Source: Verrucomicrobiota bacterium
Lineage (GTDB): Bacteria > Verrucomicrobiota > Verrucomicrobiia > Limisphaerales > UBA8199
Assembly (NCBI GenBank): GCA_026397855.1
Contig: JAPLUA010000031.1
Coordinates: 1-11,039, forward strand
DNA length: 11,039 bases
Reading direction: 5' to 3'
The notes under the pieces were generated by a model. The model had not been told where the DNA came from. It did not search any database and saw nothing but the letters and a program-made list of their open reading frames with translations. Numbering within the stretch: the stretch's first letter is position 1; each line of letters begins with the position of its first letter. Positions 4,814 to 11,039 of this stretch are shown piece after piece. Made by a program: the position numbers and the translations under genes.

Positions 4814-6826
4814 TCATCCTGAGCCCCTGATCTTCACTCCGCCCCTCGTGCGCAGCTCCCACCGGTTTCCCCGCCACTCAATGGTCACCGCCCCCGCAAG
4901 ACGGGTGTAGATCACCGGAATCCCGCGTTGCGCCAGGCGCTCGCGCAATTTGGCGCTGGCGCGTTCGGACGCTGGCATTTCCGAATCAGCCACCACGATC
5001 ACCCGCGGCTGGACCCCGTCGAGCAGCGCATCGCAAATCGCTTCGTTTTGAACCGGCAGGCCCGTGACCAGGATATCGGTTCGCAGGCCGGGCAGTCTTT
5101 CCCGCAGGACGTCCTGGCCAGGCCGGCCCAGGTCCGAGAGCAGCAGCACTCGCGTCCTGCCAACGGTGCCGGACAGGACCATCGCGTTGTCGTCCGCCTG
5201 TGAGAATCCATCACCCGGCTCGGGGTGCAGGACCGTCCACAGCCCTGCCTGGTCGCCGCGGCTAATCGTCCGCAGCCTTTTCGGCGTGGTGCCGAGGTCC
5301 GTGAGGAGGCGCCGGTACACGGGGGAGCGGAACCGCACAGGGCTGGCGCAGATCTGCCCTACCTGGAACAGGTTGGTCATCATTGCAGCGCCGCCGATAT
5401 GGCGCAGATCCCCATGCGTGAGGATCAGCGACGGCAGCCAGTTGACACCCTGGGCCCGCAGGAACGGCTTGGTCAGCCACTGGATCGAGTTCGTCGCCCC
5501 GCAATCAATTAGCAGGTCGTTCTTCCTGCCCGGCGCATCGAAGAAAATGGCGGTGCCGCCGTTTGCGGGGAGAATGCTCAGCCGGGTAATCGAGCATCCC
5601 TGCCACCAGTGCCAGCCCCAGGCACAGATGACAACGGCCAGCGCCGTGGCTTTCCACACACGCAGCCGGGGCTGGAACATCCAGCCGGTCAGCAGCCCCA
5701 GCACGATCGCATAATACAGGCTGGTCGTGAAAAGGTCAGGCGCCTGGACATAGAAGTAGGCGCCGGGCCAGTCCGCGAACCAATGGCTCGATACGCGAAT
5801 GCACTCCATTATGAACCAGCCCGCGTGGTTAAAGAGCTCCGCCGCAGCCGGGAACCAACCCGCCAGCAGCAGGCTGGCAAAATTGCTGACCAGCACCAGG
5901 CCGCACAAGGGCACGGCGATGCAATTGGCCGGCGCGCTAACCGGTGTGACAATGTTGAAGTAGTAGGCCACGAGGGGCAGGGAGCCGATCCACGCCGCGA
6001 GGGAAGTCAGCAGCAGGTCCCCCGAATACCGTGCGGCCGGTCCCAACATCCGCCGCCAGCGTGGACGCAGATCGGCCGGCAGCAGCGGATCAGGCGCCAC
6101 CAGCCGCTCACCCAGGTTCCGCAGCATCGGGAGAGTCAGGATCATGCAGAGGACGACGAAGAAGGAGAGCTGGAATCCCGCCTGGAAGAGCTGGCGCGGC
6201 TCCCATACCAGGATGATGATCGCCGCGGTGAAGAGGGAGTTGAGCAGGTCGCTCGGGCGCTTCAAGGCCCAGCCGACAATGACCACCGTCAGCATCACCG
6301 TGGCGCGAATCGCGGACGCCGGCCAGCCGGTCAATGCCGTGTAAAACCAGAGCACCGGCAGCAGCACGAGCCCGCACGCCGACCGGGGCAGGCTGAACGC
6401 GCGCAGCAGGCTGAAAAAGATGCCGAAGATGATCGCCATGCGCAGCCCATCCACGGCAAAGATGTGATACGTCGCCGCCTGGACAAAGGGTTCGGACACC
6501 TCCTCCGTGAGCGCGGTCTTCCATCCCAGCGTGAGGGCCCATTCCAGGCGTGCCGACTCATCTTCAACCGGCAACCCCAGCGCCAGCGCCTGCTGGGCCC
6601 AGGCTCGAAACCGGTCGGCCAGCGGCGGTGCCGGAGGCGACCAGGCAACCTGCCAATCGCTTTCGGACTCGGCCTGCAAGTGGAAGTAAATGCCCTGTTC
6701 TTTGAGGTAGGCCCGGTAATCGAACGTCCCCTCTGCCGCCGCAATCTTCGGCGGGGCGACGACCCCGGTAATCTCGACGGTCTGCCCGGCAAAGATATTG
6801 GTGGAGAGGGTACCCTTGGTGCTCAC
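4814..6826 (-). CDS. comEC: ComEC/Rec2 family DNA-uptake channel protein, main body (670 aa visible)
   Basis: ComEC carries single-stranded DNA across the inner membrane in natural transformation. In order: the end of the N-terminal DUF4131/OB-like domain (residues 1-60; GTFDYRAYLKEQGIYFHLQ at 33-51 is typical); the multi-helix Competence domain (about 110-430) with HIFAVDGLRMAII at 121-133 and a GFQLSF block at 217-222; and a C-terminal metallo-beta-lactamase-like domain (from about 435) with THGDLRHIGG at 470-479 and DDNAMVL near 545. The Competence motif usually reads H-x-x-A-V-SGLH; here it is VDGLR. The lactamase motif lacks the usual H-x-H-x-D-H set. The frame stays open upstream of the GTG at 6826 to about 6958, adding some 44 family-like residues (RVIERNEEESWRTLARIDV), but no start codon occurs there and the N-terminus lies in another frame. 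Its last 20 bases and an internal 126-base block recur at 701-1070. Confidence 0.88.
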   Translation of the reverse strand: MSTKGTLSTNIFAGQTVEITGVVAPPKIAAAEGTFDYRAYLKEQGIYFHLQAESESDWQVAWSPPAPPLADRFRAWAQQALALGLPVEDESARLEWALTLGWKTALTEEVSEPFVQAATYHIFAVDGLRMAIIFGIFFSLLRAFSLPRSACGLVLLPVLWFYTALTGWPASAIRATVMLTVVIVGWALKRPSDLLNSLFTAAIIILVWEPRQLFQAGFQLSFFVVLCMILTLPMLRNLGERLVAPDPLLPADLRPRWRRMLGPAARYSGDLLLTSLAAWIGSLPLVAYYFNIVTPVSAPANCIAVPLCGLVLVSNFASLLLAGWFPAAAELFNHAGWFIMECIRVSSHWFADWPGAYFYVQAPDLFTTSLYYAIVLGLLTGWMFQPRLRVWKATALAVVICAWGWHWWQGCSITRLSILPANGGTAIFFDAPGRKNDLLIDCGATNSIQWLTKPFLRAQGVNWLPSLILTHGDLRHIGGAAMMTNLFQVGQICASPVRFRSPVYRRLLTDLGTTPKRLRTISRGDQAGLWTVLHPEPGDGFSQADDNAMVLSGTVGRTRVLLLSDLGRPGQDVLRERLPGLRTDILVTGLPVQNEAICDALLDGVQPRVIVVADSEMPASERASAKLRERLAQRGIPVIYTRLAGAVTIEWRGNRWELRTRGGVKIRGSG

Positions 6827-6885
6827 GGCGAGGAGCCCGGCGGCGGGCTGCCAGGCCTTCCGGTTTGCGCGCAGCGCCGTAACGT

Positions 6886-7134
6886 CTATCCGGGCCAGGG
6901 TGCGCCACGATTCCTCTTCATTGCGCTCGATGACGCGCTGGACGGGCGGTTGGTCCAGCCCGCCAGGAAGATCAGTGCGACCAGCGAAGCCAGCCGCGCC
7001 CGCGGCCAGGCCAGCGCCAGCACCGCCACACCGAGCGAGCCCGCCAAAAGGAGCGCGGGCGGAAGCGAGATGAAACCGGCCATCAGGATTCCGCCGACAA
7101 AGAGCAACGCCACCGGCATGAGTGGTCGCTTCAT
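6886..7134 (-). pseudogene. N-terminal segment of comEC, out of frame with the main body
   Basis: From the ATG at 7134 this frame encodes two or three hydrophobic segments (residues about 5-22, 25-42 and 50-59) ending in LIFLAGWTN. That is the usual opening of ComEC before DUF4131, often followed by about 30 residues leading to the OB-like domain. Immediately after GWTN (about 6949) the frame becomes RPSSASSSAMKRNRG and stops at 6886-6888. The adjacent frame from 6958 carries the expected continuation, PPVQRVIERNEEESW. The segment between seems too short for the family, so a deletion with frameshift is more likely than a single-base slip. The frame is also open upstream to 7245, but those 37 residues look non-coding. 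Either the gene is broken, or this is a sequencing or assembly error. Confidence 0.65.
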
Positions 7135-7245
7135 CGCGCGCCCCAAACCTAGCTTCTCCCGTGGCCCCCGGCGACAGAAAAAAAGCAGCGCTGCAAACTC
7201 TGCCGCGCGGACAGGCGGCAGGAATGGGGCGGGGTTACAGGTCAA

Positions 7246-7264
7246 GCGTGGAGCGTGGAGCGTG
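7246..7264. repeat. Short tandem heptamer between vanZ-like gene and comEC
   Basis: GCGTGGA occurs twice, followed by GCGTG. Inverted partners (CGCTCC) lie within the next 40 bases, so the segment can fold. It resembles CACGCTCC-type strings I recall between genes in Verrucomicrobiota. The rest of the 7135-7307 gap holds a run of seven A (7178-7184) beside the palindrome GCAGCGCTGC; on the minus strand this is a short stem followed by T7, a weak candidate terminator for the vanZ-like gene. Confidence 0.45.
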
Positions 7265-7307
7265 ACAGCCTCGAACGCGCTCCCCGCTCCTACGCTCCGA
7301 CGCGCGC

Positions 7308-7784
7308 TTATAATTCACCCAATCCTCGACCCCGCCGCCGCCACCAACAGACCACGGCCCACAAACCCAGCAACCCGAGCGCCCCGCCGACGGTATCAAT
7401 CGCCACATCCCAGACCGAGCCTTCGCGAGTTGGAACAAACAGTTGGTGGAATTCATCGGCCGCCGCGTAAAGCGCGGTCAGGGTCAGGGCCAGGCGGGCA
7501 ACTGGCCATTCCCAAGGGCAGGCATCCCCCTTGCCGGGTTTCCGCAGCGCGCGCCAGAGCAATAGCGCCAGAACCGCGTATTCGGTGAGGTGCGCGCACT
7601 TGCGGATGACCACGACCGTGGCATGGATCGCCTCGTCGGAGACATGAGGGAAGAGCCAGCGCACGATCGGCCCGATGATGCGGGAGGAGTGCGAGAAGGA
7701 TGCCCGGTCCCCGGAAGCCGAGAAAATCAGCCCCATCCAGGCCAGCACCGGCAGCCAACAACCGATCAACGAGCGCGCTCTCAT
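7308..7784 (-). CDS. VanZ-like family membrane protein (158 aa)
   Basis: Four hydrophobic segments span residues about 5-23, 52-60 extending into 68-80, 95-108 and 131-147. The family signature is clear: RKCAHLTEYAVLALLL (61-76) and DEFHQLFVPTREGSVWDVAIDT (110-131), matching the VanZ consensus K-x-x-H-x-x-E-Y and D-E-x-H-Q-x-F-x-x-x-R-x-x-x-x-x-D. VanZ of enterococci gives low-level teicoplanin resistance, but most relatives are uncharacterised inner-membrane proteins, so no resistance role is claimed. The ATG at 7784 is chosen because the first hydrophobic segment follows directly; a TTG at 7847 would add 21 unlike residues. It lies upstream of comEC on the same strand, with a 173-base gap, and is divergent from the Tat-exported gene at 7877. 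Confidence 0.88.
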   Translation of the reverse strand: MRARSLIGCWLPVLAWMGLIFSASGDRASFSHSSRIIGPIVRWLFPHVSDEAIHATVVVIRKCAHLTEYAVLALLLWRALRKPGKGDACPWEWPVARLALTLTALYAAADEFHQLFVPTREGSVWDVAIDTVGGALGLLGLWAVVCWWRRRGRGLGEL

Positions 7785-7876
7785 CACGGTGCATGGAAAC
7801 ACAGGGACTTGGCCCCAGGCAATGCCAAACGCTCTCCGCCTTGACAACCGGCAACCGGGCTAGTAGCAGTGTGCTC

Positions 7877-8845
7877 ATGGCACGGCAAATATCCCGGCGC
7901 GGCTTTGTGAAGTCGTCCCTGCTCGCCTCAGCGGCGGCCCCCCTGGCGTTGCGCGCACAATCCAACACCGTCCCGGCACCGGCGGCGACCTCATCCCCGG
8001 CATCCCGCGAGGCGATGCCGATGGGCAAAATGGGGGGGCAGGAGTTCAGCCGCCTGATGATGGGCGGGAACCTGATTGGCGGCTGGTCCCACTCGCGCGA
8101 CCTGTCCTATGTGTCCACGCTTGCCCGCCGCTACAATACCGAGGCCAAGATCCGTGAAACCCTGGAGCTGGGCGAGGCCAACGGCATCACAGCCATCAAC
8201 ACCTGGGTCATGCAGGAAAACTCCCAGCTCTTCAACCATTGGAAAGCCGGCGGCAGGATGAAATGGTTCGCCCAGGTGCGGCTCGATGCGGACGGCGGCT
8301 ATTCGCAGATCCACAAGGCCATTGATGAGGGGGCCGCGGGCGTCCACATCACGGGCGACAGCGCCGAGTCCCTGCTGTCGCAGGGTAAGTTTGACAAGGT
8401 CGGCGAGACCGTCCAGTTGATCAAATCCAGGAAGCGCATCGCCGGCGTCGCCGCGCACGATTTGCGCGTCATCGTGGAGTGTGAAAAGGCAAAGCTGGAC
8501 GTGGACTTTTACCAGAAGACCTTTCACTCCCACGACTACTACACCGCGCCTGGCCCCGACGAGAAAGACGCCATGGGCGCCCACGACAACTCCTGGTGCA
8601 GCGATCCCCAGGCGGTGATTGACTTCATGGCGGCCGTGAAGAAGCCCTGGATCGCATTCAAGGTCCTGGCTGCCGGCGCAATCCCGCCCCGCGTCGCTTT
8701 TCCCTACGCGTTCAATAACGGGGCGGACTTCATCCTCGTCGGCATGTTCGACTGGCAGATCGAGGATGACGCCAAGCTCGCCCGGCGTGTCGTGGCGGCC
8801 GTCTCCGCTCCCGGCAGCAAACGCACCCGCCTCTGGTGCGGCTGA
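7877..8845 (+). CDS. Tat-exported TIM-barrel-like protein of unknown function (322 aa)
   Basis: The N-terminus is a twin-arginine signal: SRRGFVKSSLLASAAAPLAL (residues 6-25), then a Pro/Ala-rich linker. The mature part resembles proteins I recall from Planctomycetota and Verrucomicrobiota, loosely labelled aldo/keto-reductase-like: MGKMGGQEFSRLMMGGNLIGGWSH (about 49-72), repeated beta-alpha units with GVHITGDSAESLLSQGK (155-171), AAHDLRVIVECEK (192-204), TFHSHDYYTAP (215-225), CSDP at 241-244, then KPWIAFKVLAAGAIPP (256-271) and NGADFILVGMFD (281-292). The spaced strand-like blocks fit a TIM barrel; His-rich motifs suggest a metal or catalytic site. Tat export implies folding, perhaps with a cofactor, before transport. 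The ATG at 7877 starts the Tat signal; the longer upstream frame overlaps the divergent vanZ-like gene and is rejected. It is followed after 37 bases by the beta-propeller gene. Confidence 0.82.
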   Translation: MARQISRRGFVKSSLLASAAAPLALRAQSNTVPAPAATSSPASREAMPMGKMGGQEFSRLMMGGNLIGGWSHSRDLSYVSTLARRYNTEAKIRETLELGEANGITAINTWVMQENSQLFNHWKAGGRMKWFAQVRLDADGGYSQIHKAIDEGAAGVHITGDSAESLLSQGKFDKVGETVQLIKSRKRIAGVAAHDLRVIVECEKAKLDVDFYQKTFHSHDYYTAPGPDEKDAMGAHDNSWCSDPQAVIDFMAAVKKPWIAFKVLAAGAIPPRVAFPYAFNNGADFILVGMFDWQIEDDAKLARRVVAAVSAPGSKRTRLWCG

Positions 8846-8882
8846 GGCGCCAGCCGCTCCAATTGCGGCCAGCGCACTCCCC

Positions 8883-10388
8883 ATGAATGCGAAGCTCCTA
8901 TGCTTTCTGCTGTCCGGCAGCCTGGCATCAGGGCCCGCCTTCTTCCAGGCCCAGGCCGACGACCAGCCGCAATGGGGGCAGGCATGGTCGCGCAACATGG
9001 TCTCGGACGAGCGCAACCTGCCCGTTTCCTTCGATCCCCGGACCGGCAGCAACATCCTGTGGTCGGCTGAGCTCGGCACCGAGACCCATTCGTCGCCGGT
9101 CGTCGCAGGAGGCCGCGTCTATATCGGCACCAACAACGGCCATCCCCGCGACCCGGCCGAACAGGGCGACCGCGGCGTCCTCATGTGCTTCGACGAAAAG
9201 ACCGGCCGCTTCCTCTGGCAGCTCGCCTTCCCCAAGCGCGACGAGGACATCTATTTCGACTGGCCCCATAGCGGCATCTCCTCCCCCGTCACGGTGGAGC
9301 AGGACCGCGCCTATTTCGTCAACAACCGCGGCGAAGTTCTCTGCCTCGATGTGGCATCCGCGACAGCCAAGGCGGAAGGCTTGCCCCCCATTCTCTGGAA
9401 GTTCAATCTCACCACCGAGGCCGGCATCTGGTCCCATGACGCCGCACATAGTTCCATCCTGGTCCACGGCGATTACCTCTGCCTGAACACCGGCACCGGC
9501 GTGGACAACACCCACCGGCGGATCCGCACCCCCGATGCCCCAAGCCTCGTCGTGCTGGACAAGCGCACCGGCCGCCTGGTCGCCCGCGAGAACGAGCACA
9601 TCGCCCCCAACATCTTTCACAGCACCTGGTCATCGCCTTCGATGGGCACCGTCAAGGGCCGCCCGCTGATCTTCTTCGCCGCAGGCAACGGGATCGTGTA
9701 TGCCTTTGACGCGCCCGAAGCCGCGATGCGGCGCAGCCAGGAGCCGACGGCATCCGCCGCCTCCACCGAACACCCCGCCTCGTCCCCGGCCAATCCCCCC
9801 GTCTTCCTGAACAAGACCTGGCAATTCGACTTCGACCCCGCATCGCCCAAAACCAACGTCCACCTTTACGTCAGCAACCGCCGTGAGAGCCCCAGCGACT
9901 TTTTCGGAATGCCGGTCTTCCATGACAACCGCATCTACGTCGCAGGCGGCGGCGACATCTGGTGGGGCAAGAACGAGGCGTGGATCAAGTGCATTGATGC
10001 CACGCGCTCCGGCGACATCACGACCAACGGGCTGGTCTGGTCGTATCCCCTCCAAAAGCATGTGCTGTCCACCCCGGCAGTTTACAACGGCCTGGTCTTC
10101 ATAGCGGACTGCGGACACACCTTCCACTGCGTGGATGCGGCCACGGGCAAACCCTGCTGGACCCATGAGCTGAAAGGCGAAACCTGGGCCTCGCCGCTCG
10201 TCGCCGATGGAAAAGCCTACGTCGGCACCCGCAGCGGCGCCTTCTACATCTTCTCGGCCACCAGGGCGAAACAGATCCTGGGCACCCTCGACTTCGGAAG
10301 CCCCATCAGCTCGACCGCCGCCGCCGCCAACGGCGTTCTCTACGTCGCCACGATGAATCGCCTCTACGCTGTGGGGCGAGCGCGTTGA
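8883..10388 (+). CDS. Secreted PQQ-binding-like beta-propeller repeat protein (501 aa)
   Basis: A signal peptide (MNAKLLCFLLSGSLASGPAF, cut probably near residues 23-26) precedes about eight PQQ/BamB-type blades, each with a pattern like SSPVVAGGRVYIGTNNG and LMCFDEKTGRFLWQL. Blade starts lie near residues 70, 133, 189, 249, 342, 395, 435 and 473. A Pro/Ala/Ser-rich insert at about 278-307 splits the propeller. Opening residues WSRNMVSDERNLPVSFDPRTG (35-55) match a family common in Planctomycetota and Verrucomicrobiota genomes. Whether it binds PQQ, or is a protein-interaction scaffold as in BamB, cannot be told; there is no quinoprotein dehydrogenase cysteine pair that I can recognise. The ATG at 8883 is chosen for the signal peptide; the frame is open back to 8766, inside the upstream gene. 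It probably forms an operon with that gene. Confidence 0.87.
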   Translation: MNAKLLCFLLSGSLASGPAFFQAQADDQPQWGQAWSRNMVSDERNLPVSFDPRTGSNILWSAELGTETHSSPVVAGGRVYIGTNNGHPRDPAEQGDRGVLMCFDEKTGRFLWQLAFPKRDEDIYFDWPHSGISSPVTVEQDRAYFVNNRGEVLCLDVASATAKAEGLPPILWKFNLTTEAGIWSHDAAHSSILVHGDYLCLNTGTGVDNTHRRIRTPDAPSLVVLDKRTGRLVARENEHIAPNIFHSTWSSPSMGTVKGRPLIFFAAGNGIVYAFDAPEAAMRRSQEPTASAASTEHPASSPANPPVFLNKTWQFDFDPASPKTNVHLYVSNRRESPSDFFGMPVFHDNRIYVAGGGDIWWGKNEAWIKCIDATRSGDITTNGLVWSYPLQKHVLSTPAVYNGLVFIADCGHTFHCVDAATGKPCWTHELKGETWASPLVADGKAYVGTRSGAFYIFSATRAKQILGTLDFGSPISSTAAAANGVLYVATMNRLYAVGRAR

Positions 10389-10403
10389 CGCCGGCTGTTC
10401 AAC

Positions 10404-10457
10404 CGTGCCAAGGACCACTGCGGCCGATGTTATCCTTGCCCTCTTGGGCACGTTTTT
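10404..10457 (+). terminator. Possible intrinsic terminator after the beta-propeller gene
   Basis: CGTGCC-AAG (10404-10412) pairs with CTTGGGCACG (10443-10452) with one bulge, directly followed by TTTTT (10453-10457). The loop is long, about 30 bases, but contains its own AAGGA/TCCTT pairing. The position, 16 bases after the propeller stop and before the next gene, fits a terminator separating the two units. Confidence 0.4.
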
Positions 10458-10469
10458 CATACTCGGGGA

Positions 10470-11039
10470 ATGAAGCTGTGCTCTGCCCCGATTGAACTCC
10501 GTTTGCGTGCCTCAAAAGACCTTGCCTGGACAACCCCCCTGCTCTGCGCCCTGCTGCTGCTGGCAGCACCTGCGCTCGCGCAACAGACAGGGAAGCCGGC
10601 CCAGAATCATCGCACAGACTGGATCAAGGATGCCAAATGGGGAGTGTTCATGCACTACATGGGGGATACCGTCCTCAAAGGCGATGAGTTGACGGTCGAG
10701 AACTGGAACCAGGCGGTGGATGCCTTCGATGTGGAGGGTTTGGCGAATCAGCTTGCGTCAGCCGGCGCAGGGTATTTTGTCCTGACACTGGGCCAGAACT
10801 CGGGGTTTTACTGCTCACCCAATGCGACCTATGACCGGCTCACGGGAATCTCCCGGGGCAAATGTTCCCGGCGCGATCTTGTGTCCGATCTGTCCGGCGC
10901 GCTCCGGGCCCGCCACATCCGCCTGATGGTTTACCTGCCTTCAGGCGCCCCGGACCGGGACAAGGCCGCGATGAAGGCGCTGGAGTGGAAACCCGGACAA
11001 TCCCCACTTTGGAGCTACAAGGACGGCAAGCCCAAGGAA
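10470..11039 (+). CDS. Secreted GH29-like (alpha-L-fucosidase-related) protein, N-terminal part
   Basis: The frame runs from the ATG at 10470 through the end of the window (190 codons, no stop). The first 38 residues are a signal peptide, with the hydrophobic core TTPLLCALLLLAAPALA and probable cleavage after ALA-36. Next comes DWIKDAKWGVFMHYMGDT (50-67), which parallels the W-F-x-x-AKFG-x-F-x-HWG opening of GH29 alpha-L-fucosidases. FDVEGLANQLASAGAGYFVLTLGQ (86-109) follows, then NSGFYCSPNATYDRL (110-124), CSRRDLVSD (132-140) and IRLMVYLPSGAPDRD (150-164), consistent with a (beta/alpha)8 barrel. Where true GH29 enzymes have a K-HHDGF motif, this protein has GQNSGFY, so fucosidase activity is uncertain; a subgroup with this variant is common in Verrucomicrobiota as I recall. 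Only a GGGGA immediately before the ATG could serve as RBS, with poor spacing. Confidence 0.78.
   Translation, partial: MKLCSAPIELRLRASKDLAWTTPLLCALLLLAAPALAQQTGKPAQNHRTDWIKDAKWGVFMHYMGDTVLKGDELTVENWNQAVDAFDVEGLANQLASAGAGYFVLTLGQNSGFYCSPNATYDRLTGISRGKCSRRDLVSDLSGALRARHIRLMVYLPSGAPDRDKAAMKALEWKPGQSPLWSYKDGKPKE

Noticed and set aside
5609..7588. A 659-codon open frame on the plus strand opposite comEC and vanZ
   Set aside because: It is the antisense shadow of GC-rich comEC and vanZ codons: Arg/Gln/Pro/Ala-rich, without domains, while the minus strand carries clear family motifs.
7308..7784. VanZ-like gene as a glycopeptide-resistance determinant
   Set aside because: No VanHAX, VanS/VanR or VanY genes are nearby, and VanZ-like proteins are widespread in bacteria without such resistance.
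7991..9079. A 362-codon open frame on the minus strand
   Set aside because: It lies opposite the Tat-exported and beta-propeller genes, whose plus-strand frames show signal peptides and family motifs. Its own translation looks like complement-derived Gly/Val/Asp sequence.
9630..10460. A 276-codon open frame on the minus strand
   Set aside because: It is antisense to the propeller blades, with low-complexity Gly/Val/Asp composition typical of a shadow frame.

Overview
The window looks like chromosomal DNA of a GC-rich, free-living bacterium, most likely a Verrucomicrobiota member of the Limisphaerales/Pedosphaera type. This rests on gene content and on intergenic repeats: a Tat-exported TIM-barrel-like protein next to a secreted PQQ-type beta-propeller, a GH29-like secreted protein, a small TPR/short-protein pair, and palindromic repeats that resemble those scattered in such genomes. 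The assignment comes from remembered family patterns, not from a search. No rRNA, tRNA, CRISPR array or intact insertion sequence was seen.

Layout. 3-698 (+) is the C-terminal part of an ABC-2 type permease cut by the window edge. 701-1070 (-) is a broken, repeat-invaded copy of the 3' end of comEC. 1181-1738 (+) holds two tightly spaced small genes. 1962-2381 (-) is a half-size EamA transporter. 2385-2934 has no intact gene; it carries short dispersed repeats and a relic of a phage-antirepressor (BRO-N type) gene. 2935-3570 (+) is a short Wzz/chain-length-type membrane protein and 3612-4481 (+) a sirtuin. 4482-4813 is an intergenic island of hairpins and nested palindromes. 4814-7134 (-) is comEC, with its first ~62 codons in another frame from the rest. 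7308-7784 (-) is a VanZ-like protein. 7877-10388 (+) holds the Tat-exported protein and the beta-propeller, then a likely terminator, then a secreted GH29-like protein running off the end (10470-11039).

How it fits together. The right third looks like an exported-protein locus: three successive plus-strand genes each begin with an export signal and could serve periplasmic carbohydrate or redox work. comEC encodes the DNA-uptake channel and lies downstream of vanZ on the same strand. The left half is mostly unrelated single genes separated by repeat-rich, decayed DNA.

The most notable observation is that two separate blocks of the comEC 3' end recur about 4.1 kb away, in the same order and orientation. 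Between them, the comEC codons are replaced by dispersed palindromic repeats. One of those repeats also has a copy just beyond the intact comEC stop. I saw no convincing new multi-gene system such as a defence island.
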